Positions 48,514-62,163 of a DNA stretch of 64,000 nt are shown piece after piece. A program made the position numbers and the translations under genes. This DNA comes from Phoenix dactylifera (taxonomy: Eukaryota; Streptophyta; Magnoliopsida; Arecales; Arecaceae): contig NC_052405.1 in the NCBI RefSeq assembly GCF_009389715.1, positions 15,754,194 through 15,818,193 of the forward strand, given 5' to 3'. Below the pieces are notes generated by a model that ran no database searches, was not told where the DNA came from, and was given only the letters and a program-made list of their open reading frames with translations. Each line of letters begins with the position of its first letter. Positions within the stretch are counted from its first letter, which is position 1.

Positions 48514-49502
48514 TCCTTTTATCCCCTTTTAAATAGCTCGATGTACACCCTGCTTTGTTAAGAAGTTCTCTAATTGTTAATGGGAATTTCATTGCTTGAA
48601 TAATTTTCCAAATAATTCTCAGGAAATTGAATTAACACTAGTTTATTTAGTATTTCAAGGATTCTATATGGTATTCATGATTTTTTGTCTAAGTGGGGAA
48701 AACTCATGTACTATAAATTAATGATGTTATCAGTTGTCTGTGAAGGTTTTGTTGCTGCTATTCATTATTGCCTCTTCATTGTTTTTTATTATCTAAACCT
48801 TCAAAATCTTAAGCAAATTCTCTGCATTAGAATTCTGAATCTTTGCCTTAGATGAATTGTATCTGAATGCAAATTTGTAACCATAGTATCTTTTTCTTAA
48901 CACAGGTAACCTGTTAGGATGAAGGATAGGGACAGTTGCAATACAGTGCAGGTATTATTTGGAAAGTAAAGAGATCTCATAACGTTGTTGGGTGATTGTG
49001 GCAAGGAGGAAGCTATGTTTCTAAGCTTTGCAGACAAGTCATTTAAATTGTTGAGCTTCTGCTTCAAGCAGTCTGCTGACAGCCTGCCATCGATCCTGAC
49101 TTGTAGCTCTTGTGAATCTTCATGGCATACTTTTGTTGAAAACCTTGACCAAGGGCCTCTACTGAGTTGGTACAGAGAGCAGCATTCTAGCTGCTAGGTG
49201 CTGTCCATTACTTGAAAGACATATGGCTTCTTTTCAGGCTGGAAAAATGGTCATGGTAGTTGCTCCTTTTACCAGCAAAAATGATTTGTCATTGCTGTTC
49301 TATGCCTACTGGGCTAGAATTAAGTTCGCAGTTTTTCTGCCTTTTTCCACTTCCCAGTTTTCAGTATGTGGTCCATGTCAACTGCAGCCATAAGACATTG
49401 TTGCAGTGTTTCATGTGGTTCGCTTTCGTGATGAAGTTTATGACTGCCCTTTCTTGTGAATGCAAACAGGCACTTGGAATTATTAGGATTGATTGGCATG
49501 TC

Positions 49503-52111
49503 TGTTGGGATTTGTATCCTAAATGTCAATCGTCAACATATTGATGATTGAATTTTGTAAATGAATTGACAAATTAATAAAGTGTTATTTAGCATTATTC
49601 ATCATTTCATCTTCAAATGAACTGTTATATGATGAAGTTCTTAGGACTTATGTTATGATAAAGGAGAATTTATCTTTGAGTTCTTAAACTTGTTCGCGAC
49701 CAAATGATATGTTGTTACTAGGACGACAGCATTATCGAGATTAGGTCGTTGTGTGACATATACGTTGGTTTGTCCTCTTAACTAAGGAGTGTGGAGACAC
49801 TGGTATGCCACACAAGTGAAGTGTAGGAGTACATTTTACTGAACGTGACCAATTCCGGAACGCTCTACTGTCGAGAGATGTTCCGAGTGGATATGGGTAT
49901 AAGTTTGGCCCTCTGACCTGAGACCACAACCTGTGACTAGCAAGCAACTCACTGTACTTTGGTAACGGACTACCTGAATTTCTAATTCAGTGACGGAAGG
50001 TCACTGGGTGCAGTCAAGTACTTGCGTAGTCAGTTGTGAGTCAAGATGGAATTGACCCCTCCTGAAAATAGGAGATAATGTCTTGTGATTAATTTAGCAA
50101 AACCTTGGCCAGGGTAATCCCAGTGAGGAGTCACGGGATATCTAAAGTTAATCACATAATGGATGTACTAATTATAGGGTTGATAGTGAGCTCTAAGTCA
50201 TCCTGGCATTAGGAGTCAAAGGGATTGAATTATACAGTAACCATTGTACAGGATTCCAGAATATTTGCTTCGCATATATTCGGCCTATCCGGACGTCGGG
50301 TACCATTGCTAGATGGTCACATCGATTAGTGTAGAAAATTGTTCCTATACTACCGGCCTAGGTTCGAACCTACGAGGTCACACGCATAGAAGATTCCTGA
50401 TTGATCAAGAAAGCTGATCAATGATTAAGAATCATTAAGGGATAATTTGGTCAATTTAATTGGCAAATTATCTTATAAAATAATTAAAGTAATTATTGGA
50501 GGATTAATTAGTAATTAAATTACTAATAAACTTAATTTGATTGAGTAATTGTGCTAAGGATGAGCCAAATTGAATTGGATTCAAATTTGGGCTCAATCAG
50601 GGTTTTGACCTGATTGGATTAGGTCAGAACCAAAAGAACTTAAGCTGATCAAATTAATTTTAAATTAATTTGTTCTTAATTGGGGATTGACCTAATTAGA
50701 TTAGGTCCAACACAAAGTAATTAATTCAATTTGGTTGAGTTTGGATGAGCCAAAAATTGAATTGGATTCAATTTGAGCTCAATCAGGGTCTGACCTGATT
50801 AGATTGGGTTCAACCAAATTGCTTTGTTTTAATCCGGGTTTGACCAAATTTGATTAGGTGCAACCAAAGAGGATTAGGCTCAGATGATGTGGCAATTAGT
50901 GGTGACATGGAATTGGATTTCATGAATTTTAAATAAACCAAAATTATTGCATGGCGCATGGACCCATTGCTTGACACATGGCGACATTGTTTGTTGTTTG
51001 AATTTGAATTCAAACATTAAGCAATATATTAAATGATTTCATACATCAAATAACTTTCCTAACTGGCATGTGAACCTCTGAATCATTTAAATTCGAATTT
51101 CAAATGAAATATATGCGACAAGAGGAAGGAAAATTCTGCTGCATGGATTTCAAATTCCTCCCCTCTTGCACGTGTTTAAAATTTGAATTTAAATCAGATT
51201 TGGTTGAGATCTGATTTGGGTTGTTCCTATTCTTTTGCATGGGCCAACTAAAGGAGGTTTTCTGAAGATAAATTTCGAATTTTGAATGAAAATTCGGAGG
51301 CCATTAAAAGGGGTCAAACATGGGCACCAAAAATACATCCATTGCAGCCTTCTTCCTCACACGCCTCCTCCTCCTCTTCTTCTCCATTTTAGATAGGGTT
51401 TTCAGGGTGAATATCTAGAAGATTCAAGATCAGATATAAGTCCTCTACTTTCCTTACAAACCTCATCTCCATCTGCTTCAAGACGATTGATCAAGAGTTG
51501 ATTGAATTCCGGCGAGCAGATTTCAACTTTCAAGTGTTCTGCAGCTGCTAGCACTGTTGCGGAAGAAGATCCTTCAGGGCTTCGCGTGTACTTCTCGTAG
51601 AGGCCATTCGTGTGCGTGGCTGCGAAGTCAAGGATCACATCCACAACTTTCATCCATCATAAAAGATATTAATTTAGCATTAATCATTTATTATGGTGTC
51701 AAGGTCTAGGTCCGATTCCCCGAGGTTTTACCCTCTTTTAGGGCTCCTCACGGAGATATCTCCAGAATCCATTCGATTGATATTCGGAGATTAATTGGAA
51801 TAGAGTTCTTAAGTTTCAGATCTGATAGTTAATCATGCATAAAAGTTTTAGCATAATTGTTTAAACGATTCCGGCATAATCCTATGTGTTCTTAATGTGC
51901 TGATTTCTAGATTTGATCTTGTAAGCATGCATGAATTAAATTGTTTGATTCATTTTTTCGCTGCGTTTTTGAAACTTAAAAAGAACTACGTGTGGCTTGA
52001 TCCCCCTTGTGAAGGGGTACGTAGGCAACCCGATCAGGTTCAGCCATGGTTTTCAAAAAAAAAAAAAAAATTCAGCATGCTAAACACCGAAGAATCTAGG
52101 ATTCACTTTCA
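49503..52111 (+). repeat. 5' LTR of copia-2
   Basis: 2,609 bp, ends TG...CA. Includes repeated GACCTGATT(G/A)GATTAGGT and GACCTAATT-type motifs around 50.6-50.9 kb. A pyrimidine-rich CTTCTTCCTCACACGCCTCC block lies near 51.35 kb, probably close to the transcript start after ATTAAAAGGGG. Confidence 0.92.
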
Positions 52112-52112
52112 G

Positions 52113-52124
52113 TGGTATCAGAGC
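52113..52124 (+). promoter_or_regulatory. Primer binding site of copia-2 (tRNA-iMet)
   Basis: TGGTATCAGAGC, complementary to the 3' end of plant initiator tRNA-Met, begins one base after the LTR end. The junction TTTCAGTGGTATCAGAGC is repeated at 52295-52312. Confidence 0.85.
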
Positions 52125-54015
52125 AAAGGTCCAAGAGTTGTGACCAATCTCCGGAAACTCTCACGCGTGATCGTGTGACGAAGCGTGGCTCTCCGTTCGG
52201 AGGCGTATAGAGATGCGTGCTCTGATAGATATACATGGGTGTCACCCTATTTTTAATAGGACCGAACCCATGTAGGAGTGGAGACTCCCCCATTTTCAGT
52301 GGTATCAGAGCCAGGTTTATGTTTAAACTTTTATGTTTTAAGTCTTGCAATTAAATCTGAAAACATTAACATATTTAGATTAGATCTAAAGTGCTTTTTA
52401 TGATTGATTTAATTGCTGATTATGCATGATTAAGTAGATCTGAAATTTTGGATGTATATGATGCATGTTTGTGTTAGGATTAGTAACATGAATAAATCTA
52501 AAATCATATTTAGATTAGATCTAAATAAAGTTCATGATTCATATGATCTCTGATTTTAATGAACAAATCAGATATGAAATAAAAGTGAAAAAATAAATAC
52601 ATAAGATGTATGTTGTTTGTATTAATTCATGTTGTTATGTATATGTGATGCATGAACATAAAACATAATGACTTAAACATGAATTAAATCTGATTACATG
52701 TGATTAATTACAAAAACTCAGATCTGAAAATGTGTTTTAAGAACTGAAAGATTGAAATTAATATGTAATTAAAAAGAAATATGCAATGATCAAAATTTTC
52801 ATAAGTCTAAACTTAATTAAGAATTAAGTGTTATGAAATAGAATTGTAACTCAATTAATTGACATTGCATAATTCTTTGGGCATATGGGTTAGCTTGAAT
52901 CAAGTTCTTAGGATTGGGTTAGACCTAAGGATAGAATCATCCATTGACTAATAGAATTAATTGATCAAATTTAAATAAGTAGTAACTAGATTAGGTCAAG
53001 AAAATTCTAGGTCAATTTACAATAGTTGTAGATAGATCAAGTCCATGTCTTTGATTAGACCAAGATGGAACTTGATTTAAGCTCAGTGGTGTAGCCCGAG
53101 TCATTTGAGTAATCAAATCGAAATTGATTAACTAGTCGGTGTCTAAGGTAAGTTTGGCAGACTCGACCAATGGTTTTTAATTGGGAGCTACTCGTACTGA
53201 TTCGTCTTTGTCGAGTTAATGGCATATCCCTTCCACCGATCTCACTTACCTGGCCGACATGGTCAATCACATTTTGATTGGATCACTTAATGATTCGAGT
53301 AAGCCCATGCCTTAAGAAAAATCAGTATGACTGATTTAGGTGTCTCCTTAACCGGTTTCAGTCTAATCTGATTTGGTGAAATCAGTGGAAGAAATTAGAC
53401 TAACCGGATCTTCTCATCTATCCTAATTATGAAATCCTCTAAAATTATTAGGTCCTTAAAATGAAATGGTTATGGGGATAACTAGGTCATAGCCTCCCAT
53501 TAAGTTGGGTGATAATGGGTCCAATGTTTTGATAATTATTGGAAGCGCCACACGCCTGGTACTTATCAAGCATTGGAATTGTCATTCAATATATGATGAG
53601 TTAAGTGTACCTTCAATAGGCGGTCAGGTGAGCTGAGCCACACTCGGGCTTGGTCGTCCATTAGTTGATTAGACTTAACCCTATCATTTAATAGTTGGAC
53701 CTGACTAGGGTATTCGGTGGAGGCGCCACACGTCTGCCGAAAAACCTAGGGCAAAATTATCACTAGAAGTTGCTTGGTGAAGCAATTGGTTTAGAACCTA
53801 CCAATAGGTGCATATGGGTTGGCCGAGCCACACTCGGGCCTATATGCGATCTATTGGGTTCTAGTGGCCACTAAAGAATTAGGAGTAATTTTTCGAATTA
53901 GAGGTAGAGACTACCAATTTGTATAAAATAGTGGGAGTACCTTTAGACTAAAGTCCAAGTCTATTGAGTTTAATCAATTCATATACTAATAGCCAAATTT
54001 TCTTTTTATGCAGAA
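52125..54015 (+). other. copia-2 untranslated leader
   Basis: 1.9-kb leader with no long ORF. It includes a second copy of the LTR-end/primer-site junction (52295-52312) and an imperfect tandem duplication (about 53541-53880) with the marker blocks GCGCCACACG and GAGCCACACTCGGGC. Confidence 0.7.
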
Positions 54016-57000
54016 ATGGCCACTAATTTGTCACTTCGCTCATTGTTGGACAATGACAAGTTGACTGGTCCAAATTTCAATAATTGGCATAGAAAACTGA
54101 AAATAGTGCTAGAGCATGAGAGGATCCTTTATGTGATAACGGATCAAGCACCTGAGCAGCCTGCTGCTAATGCATCAAGATCGGCTAGAGACACTTATCA
54201 GAAGTGGCTTAGTGACCGGATCACTGTTCGATGCATCATGTTGGCAGCAATGAGTGATGAGTTTAGTAGGCGTTTTGAGAATACGCAGCCGGAAGATATT
54301 ATTCAAGTGTTGAATGAATCATTCAGCGTTCCTGACGATGTTGAGAGGCACAAAACTAGTTGTGCCATCTTCAGCGCCCGAATGAAAGATGGAACCTCGG
54401 TAACTGATCATGTACTGTACATGATTGAGTTGATCGAGCGTCTAAGCTCTCTTGGCTTTTCCCTTCATGATCAATTGGGGAAGGATGCCATACTAAACTC
54501 ATTGTCTGGATCATACTGTCCTTTTCTCACACATTTTCGTATGACGAAACCTGTAGTGAATTATCACCAATTGTTGGGGTTACTACAGACGTTTGAGAAT
54601 GATCACCAGCTTCTTAAGAAGATGGTGAACTTAGTGGGAGGTTCATCTAAGGGTCGCCCCTTTAAGAAAGGAAAAAAGAAAAATAAAATCCAAAAGAAAC
54701 AGGTGCACCATGCTCAGCCTAGTCAGAAAAAGAATAAAAAGGCTGATCAGAGAAAGGCGGAGTGCTTCTTCTGCAAGAAGGAAGGACATTGGAAGAGGAA
54801 CTGTCCTCTTTACATTGCATCCCTCGATCCGAACCGGCCTAAGAAAAGTGGGCAATCAGTTGCCAATCAAGGTACTTATATGATAACACCTTGCAATTTT
54901 TCTATTTGTGATAATTCGACCTGGATATTGGATACCGGTAGTCCTTTTAATATTTGCAATTCGTTGCAGGGGCTACAAGTCAGTAAGAGGTTTGAAGAAG
55001 GAGAAAGGTTTCTGAATGTTGGAGATGGAAGACCAGTTCCAGTTCTAGTTTTAGAAATTCTTAAACTTGAATTCAGCTCTCATGTAAATATCCTTAGTGA
55101 TTGTCACTATTGTCCAAGTTTTCTATTGAATATCATTTCTGTAGGCCTTTTGGCCAAAAATGGTTATGAAATATCAATAAAAAAGGATTATTGCAATGTC
55201 ATTTAGAATGGTGTTGTTGTAATGAATGGAATTCTGAGTAATGGCATTTACATTTTGTCACAGCCTGTTCATGTAATATATAAATCCAATAAGCGCCCTA
55301 GAATAGATAATGTCACAGATGTCTACCTTTGGCATCATAGGCTAGGTCATATTAACAAGAACAGGATGAACAGGTTAAGTAAAGAGGGAATCCTCGATGT
55401 TAATGATTGTGAATCATGGACAACCTATGAATCATGCCTTCTTGGAAAAATGACCAAATCACCTTTTACCGGAAAAGGTGAACGAGCCAGTGATTTATCG
55501 ACCCTTGTACATTCTGATATATGTGGGCCAATGAGTACAAATGCTAGAGATGGATATTCATATTTCATTACGTTTACAGACGACTTTTCCAGGTATGGTT
55601 ATGTCTATTTAATGAGACATAAATCTGAATCATTTGAAATGTTCAAATTATGTCGTAATGAAGTAGAAAAACAAACTGGAAAGAGTATTAAAACTTTTCG
55701 ATCAGATCGAGGAGGTGAATACCTCTCCAGTGAGTTTTTGACATATCTAGGAGAGAATGGAATTCTCTCCCAATGGACTCCTCTTGGTACACCACAGTAT
55801 AATGGTGTGTCAGAAAGGAGAAATCGAACTCTGTTATACATGGTTCGATCCATGATGGGGTTTGCTAATCTGCCTATATCCTTTTGGGGATATGCTCTTA
55901 AGTCAGCCTGCTATATTCTAAATAAGGTTCCAAGTAAGTCTGTAAATAAAACACCACATGAGATGTGGACTTGACGTAAGCCGATGCTCTCTCACCTCAG
56001 GGTTTGGGGGTGTCCGACGTATGTCAAACGTTTGAAGAGAGACAAACTTGAACCCAAGTCCGACAAATGTTTCTTTGTTGGTTACCCTAAAGAAACTAGA
56101 GGATATTACTTCTACTTTGCTGAAGAACAAAAGTTGTTCGTAAGCAATAGAGCAATTTTCTTAGAGAAAGAATTCCTTGGTGAAGGAACAAATAGCTCTA
56201 ATGTTGAGTTTAGAGAAGTTCAACATGTAGAAGATCCGACACCATCTACTGAACCAGTTGAGTCGGATTTGATTAGATCAGATCCAGAACCCATATTAGA
56301 TGCACCATTAAGGCGATCGGGTAGAGTACCACGTCAGCCGGACAGATACTACGATTTTTTGGTCCGAGACGAGGATCCTATCGAACTTGATGAAAACGAT
56401 GAGGATCCGATCACATATATGGATGCAATGCAGAGGTAGGACTCTGATAAATGGCTTGGAGCCATGCAATCCGAAATGGAATCCATGAAGGTCAATGATG
56501 TTTGGACATTAGTTGACACACCCGAAGGAATTAAACCCATAGGGTGTAAGTGGATATTCAAAAGAAAACGGGGCGCAGACGGAAAGGTAGAGACCTATAA
56601 AGCCCGTCTGGTTACCAAGAGTTATCGTCAACGTTATGGTATTGACTATGACGAGACGTTTTCTCCTGTGGCAATGCTCAAGTTCATACGGATTGTGCTT
56701 GCGATAGCAGCACATTTAGACTATGAAATCTGGCAAATGGATGTAAAGACCGCATTTCTAAATGGAGATTTAGAAGAGGAAGTATATATGATACAACCTG
56801 AAGGTTTTACATCTATAGATGAGTCTAAAGTGTGCAAGCTTCAAAAATCCATTTATGGATTAAAGCAAGCTTCACGGAGTTGGGATATACGTTTTGATAA
56901 GGTAATCAAAACATATGGCTTCATTAAGAATGAAGAGGAACCATGCATTTATAAATGGGTAAATGGTGCAGTTATTATATTTCTTATTTTGTATATGGAT

Positions 57001-57980
57001 GACATTCTTTTAATCGGGAATGACATTCCTGCATTACAAGGAATAAAGGTTTGGCTATCATCTCAATTTGCCATGAAGGATTTGGGAGAAGCATCTTACA
57101 TCGTAGGGATGAAGATCTATAGAGATAGATCTAGAAGATTGCTTGGATTATCCCAATCCACATACATTGATACTATACTGAAGAGGTTCAGTATGATTAA
57201 TTCCAAAAAAAGGCTATCTTCCGATGGGCCATGGAATTAACCTCTCTAAAAGAGATTGTCCGACAACTCCTCAAGAAAAGAGAGAGTATGGATAGAATTC
57301 CATATGCTTCGGCAATGGGATCTATAATGTATGCCATGACATGTACTAGACCAGACGTGGCATACTCGCTAGGAGTAGTGAGCAGATACCAGTCTGATCC
57401 AGGTATCAACCACTGGAAGGTTGTAAAAACCATCCTTAAGTATTTGAGAAATACTAAAGACCAGTGGCTTGTCTACGGTGATTCTGACTTAAAACTTGAA
57501 GGATATACCGATTCAAGTTTTCAGTCAGATCAAGATGATAGCAAGAGCATGTCGGGATATATCTTCACTCTTAAGGGTGGGGCCATCTGCTGGAAGAGTT
57601 CCAAGCAGCATATAGTGGCAGATTCTACATGTGAAGCAGAATATATCGCAGCATCTGATGCCGCCAAAGAAGCTGTATGGTTGCGGAAGTTCATCATCGA
57701 GCTTGGAGTGACACCCTCCATTGATGGTCCAGTGCCTGTATTTTGTGACAATACTGGGGCCATAACTCAAGCAAGAGAACCCAAAGCACATCAGCGGACC
57801 AAGCATATTCTACGTCGCTACCACCTGGTTCGAGAGATCGTCGATCGAGGTGATATTGATCTTCAGAAGATTGACACAAAAGAAAATCTGGCCGACCCAT
57901 TTACCAAAGTCCTCGGCATCAAAGAGTTCGACGAACACAAGTCGAAGATGGGTATTAGATACTGTGACGATTGGCATTAG
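54016..57980 (+). pseudogene. copia-2 gag-pol, inactivated by three stops and one frameshift
   Basis: The frame opens at ATG 54016. Gag is followed by a CCHC knuckle CFFCKKEGHWKRNC (about 54769-54810) and protease WILDTGSPFNIC, active-site DTGS intact. TAG at 55204, TGA at 55972 and TAG at 56437 interrupt the frame. Between them lie the HHCC zinc region (WHHRLGHIN...C...C), integrase (HSDICG, RSDRGGEY, GVSERRNR), and reverse transcriptase with LYMDDIL near 56990-57010. A run of seven A at 57205-57211 shifts the frame; the frame resumes one phase over and runs through RNase H (GYTDSSF, CEAEYIA, VFCDNTGAI) to the stop at 57978-57980. It cannot make a complete polyprotein; the young LTRs suggest it was mobilised in trans or decayed quickly. 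Confidence 0.92.
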
Positions 57981-57983
57981 GCT

Positions 57984-57993
57984 AAGTGGGAGT
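57984..57993 (+). promoter_or_regulatory. Polypurine tract of copia-2
   Basis: AAGTGGGAGT lies immediately before the 3' LTR start (TGTTGGG at 57994), the usual place of the plus-strand primer. Confidence 0.7.
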
Positions 57994-60606
57994 TGTTGGG
58001 ATTTGTATCCTAAATGTCAATCGTCAACATATTGATGATTGAATTTTGTAAATGAATTGACAAATTAATAAAGTGTTATTTGGCATTATTCATCATTTCA
58101 TCTTCAAATGAACTCTTATATGATGAAGTTCTTAGGACTTATGTTATGATAAAGGAGAATTTATCTTTGAGTCTTTAAACTTGTTCGCGACCAAATGATA
58201 TGTTGTTACTAGGACGACAGCATTATCGAGATTAGGTCGTTGTGTGACATATACGTTGGTTGTCCTCTTAACTAAGGAGTGTGGAGACACTGGTATGCCA
58301 CACAAGTGGTGTAGGAGTACATTTCACTGAACGTGACCAATTCCGGAACGCTCTACTGTCGAGAGATGTTTCGAGTGGAAATGGGTATAAGTTTGGCCCT
58401 CTGACCTGAGACCGCAACCTGTGACTAGCAAACAACTCACTGTACTTTGGTACCGGACTACCTGAATTTCTAATTCAGTGACGGAAGGTCACTGGGTGCA
58501 GTCAAGTACTTGCGTAGTTAGTTGTGAGAAGATGGAATTGGCCCCTCCTGAAAATAGGAGATAATGTCTTGTGATTAATTTAGCAAAACCTTGGCCAGGA
58601 TAATCCCAGTGAGGAGTCACGGGATATCTAAAGTTAATCACATAATGGATGTACTAATTATAGGGTTGATAGTGAGCTCTAAGTCATCCTGGCATTAGGA
58701 GTCAAAGGGATTGAATTATACAGTAACCATTGTCTAGGATTTCAGAATATTTGTTTCGCATATATTCGGCCTATCCGGACGTCAGGTACCATTGCTAGAT
58801 GGTCACATCGATTAGTGTAGAAAATTGTTCCTATACTACCGGCTTAGGTTCGAACCTACGAGGTCACACGCATAGAAGATTCCTGATTGATCAAGAAAGC
58901 TGATCAATGATTAAGAATCATTAAGGGATAATTTGGTCAATTTAATTGGCAAATTATCTTATAAAATAATTAAAGTAATTATTGGAGGATTAATTAGTAA
59001 TTAAATTACTAATAAACTTAATTTGATTGAGTAATTGTGTTAAGGATGAGCCAAATTGAATTGGATTCAAATTTGGGCTCAATCAGGATTTTGACCTGAT
59101 TGGATTAGGTCAGAACCAAAAGAACTTAAGCTGATCAAATTAATTTTAAATTAATTTGTTCTTAATTGGGGATTGACCTAATTGGATTAGGTCCAACACA
59201 AAGTAATTAATTCAATTTGATTGAGTTTGGATAAGCCAAAAATTGAATTGGATTCAATTTGAGCTCAATCAGGGTCTGACCTGATTAGATTGGGTTCGAC
59301 CAAATTGCTTTGTTTTAATCCGGGTTTGACCAAATTTGATTAGGTGCAACCAAAGAGGATTAGGCTCAGATGATGTGGCAATTCGTGGTGACATGGAATT
59401 GGATTTCATGAATTTTAAATAAACCAAAATTATTGCATGGCGCATGGACCCATTGCTTGACACATGGCGACATTGTTTGTTGTTTGAATTTGAATTCAAA
59501 CATTAAGCAATATATTAAATGATTTCATACATCAAATAACTTTCCTAACTAGCATGTGAACCTCTGAATCATTTAAATTCGAATTTCAAATGAAATATAT
59601 GCGACAAGAGGAAGGAAAATTCTGCTGCATGGATTTCAAATTCCTTCCCTCTTGCACATGTGTTTAAAATTTGAATTTAAATCAGATTTGGTTGAGATCT
59701 GATTTGGGTTGTTCCTATTCTTTTGCATGGGCCAACTAAAGGAGGTTTTCTGAAGATAAATTTCGAATTTTGAATGAAAATTCGGAGGCCATTAAAAGGG
59801 GTCAAACATGGGCACCAAAAATACATCCATTGCAGCCTTCTTCCTCACACGCCTCCTCCTCCTCTTCTTCTCCATTTTAGATAGGGTTTTCAGGGTGAAT
59901 ATCTAGAAGACTCAAGATCAGATATAAGTCCTCTACTTCCCTTACAAACCTCATCTCCATCTGCTTCAAGACGATTGATCAAGAGTTGATTGAATCCCGG
60001 TGAGCAGATTTCAGCTTTCAAGTGTTCTGCAGCTGCTAGCACTGTTGCGGAAGAAGATCCTTCAGGGCTTCGGGTGTACTTCTCGTAGAGGCCATTCGTG
60101 TGCGTGGCTGCGAAGTCAAGGATCACATCCACAACTTTCATCCATCATAAAAGGTATTAATCTAGCATTAATCATTTATTATGGTGTCAAGGTCTAGGTC
60201 CGATTCCCCGAGGTTTTACCCTCTTTTGGGGCTCCTCACGGAGATATCTTTCCAGAATCCATTCGATGGATATTCGGAGATTAATTGGAATAGAGTTCTT
60301 AAGTTTCAGATCTGATAGTTAATCATGCATAAAAGTTTTAGCATAATTGTTTAAACGATTTCGGCATAATCCTATGTGTTCTTAATGTGCTGATTTCTGA
60401 TTTCTAGATTTGATCTTGTAAGCATGCATGAATTAAATTGTTTGATTCATTTTTTCACTGCGTTTTTGAAACTTAAAAAGAACTACGTGTGGCTTGATCC
60501 CCCTTGTGAAGGGGTACGTAGGTAACCCGATCAGGTTCAGCCATGGTTTTCAAAAAAAAAAAAAATTCAGCATGCTAAACACCGAAGAACCTAGGATTCA
60601 CTTTCA
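57994..60606 (+). repeat. 3' LTR of copia-2
   Basis: 2,613 bp, nearly collinear with the 5' LTR, with scattered substitutions and a few short indels (for example a 7-base TGATTTC duplication near 60395). Confidence 0.92.
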
Positions 60607-62163
60607 ATGTCATCATTAGAGAAGACAGGGGGGGCTGGTCTATTTATTGTGTTTGACTATCAGTCTTTTCTGGGTGATGTGCTATCTGCTTGTGTCTGTT
60701 CATAATGTGACTCATGGATCACACTCTTTATAATCCAATTCTTCTGATAGCTGAATATATTTTTAGTTAGTTTCTATTTAGTCTGAATTCAGAAATCTTT
60801 GCATATTAGGCTCTTATTTTTTTTTTGTTCTTTGATTAGTTGTGATATTTTTTATTTGCTTGCTGATAAATAACCAGCTATTTATGACATTCATATTATG
60901 AGTCTTTGCTACAGTTGTTGTCATTTTAACTTTCACCAGCATCATGATCTGAGGTTGGACTGTTGTTTATCCACATTGTATCAATGCTAAAATAGTTGAA
61001 AATGCTAGTACATAATAACAATGCTGCATCAGCTACATTTTTGAGCTTTCTTATTTTCATAAATGTTTTCCTTATTATCTATATTTTAAATTTCTTACCG
61101 ATCTTGGCCAATTTAGAATGCTTTCAGCTCGTTGATTGGTTCCTCCTTATGATTATATATAGTGACTTATTTTCTGTTGATCTCAACTTCTAATCTGCTT
61201 TCTTATAAAATCGTATGCATGATGTTGCTACAATGCCACTTTATCTAAGATTACCTACATTGATCTGGTTATTTCAACTCTTAGATTTACAATGAAGTAG
61301 ATCTTTAATCACCATTGCCGTTCTCCTCCTCTTCTCGTACTCCTCCCTCTCCCTCCCTCCCCTCTTCTTATTGTTTTCTCAATATACCTATTAGAGGCCT
61401 TAACTCCATGCGTACCCCATTAGGCCATTAACCATCTTGTCTTATCTCCATAAGCCTGGAGTTTAGGCCTCTTGGAGATATGAACCAGCTGGTCTCAACC
61501 TTTATTTTATAGGGCTTTTTTGGTGAATCATCTGGTAAAGCTTGAGCATAATCTATCATCAGATCTATCTGTATAGTTATACTTTGTTCTTGTTACAGGA
61601 CTATCTGCTGGGCCATGGATCTAGGTGGCCTTATTCATGGTTCTAATTCCTTTTATATTTTTGCTTAAGTTCTGTTCTTTGAAGGTGAGCTTTGGTGCAA
61701 TGCTAAGATTGCTCCATTGTGAACTGGGCATCATGGATTTGAAACATGGAAATAACTTCTTGGTGTATGATAAGGCTACGTACATCTGAGCCTCCCTAAA
61801 CTTTGCAATGGTAGGAGCCTTGTGCACTAGGCTGCCTTTTTTAGTTCTGTTCTTTCACGATTTCAGATTGTGATATTTTCTTTTTAATCGGCATTTATAT
61901 TATAGAGTTGTTGTGTGTTTTTTCCTGCAATGTTGTTTTAATCTTTATATTCTCTATAGTTCTGAAGTGTGCATGGCAGGAACTTCTAAAAATCAAGGAT
62001 GAATTCCAATCTTCAATTGGCTTTGATCTTAGCCTTTCTAGGATTATAGTGGAAAGTGATTGCCTAATCCTGCATTCAATACTTAAGCAAGGTGAGTTTA
62101 TCCCTTTCAAAATCTATACACCAATCCAAGACTACTGAAGGCTTTCTGATAATTTTGAAGATA

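Larger units (their letters stand above)
46355..49497. other. Region downstream of the PPR gene
   Basis: Holds the PPR 3'UTR (extent unknown; CCTCAG|GTAAAT near 46461 could be a 3'UTR donor), a TAGGGGTGTCAATG-type repeat from 47510, a GGTAC-rich repeat at 48323-48513, and no further gene I can support. The ORF 48985-49197 resembles nothing I know. Confidence 0.45.
49503..60606 (+). mobile_element. Ty1/copia LTR retrotransposon with 2.6-kb LTRs, BARE/Angela-like (copia-2)
   Basis: 11,104 bp, bounded by two LTRs (TGTTGGGATT...CTTTCA) and an exact 5-bp duplication ATGTC at 49498-49502 and 60607-60611. The primer site TGGTATCAGAGC starts one base after the 5' LTR, and AAGTGGGAGT precedes the 3' LTR. 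The gag start (LSLRSLL.NDKLTGPNFNNW) resembles BARE/Angela elements, which also have long LTRs. The LTRs differ only sparsely (roughly one change per 50-100 bases by eye), so it is much younger than copia-1. The coding region is nevertheless broken in four places. Confidence 0.94.

Noticed and set aside
61908..62138. RNase H-like gene
   Set aside because: Only about 40 residues loosely resemble an RNase H helix, with no catalytic context. Kept only as a remark in the region entry.
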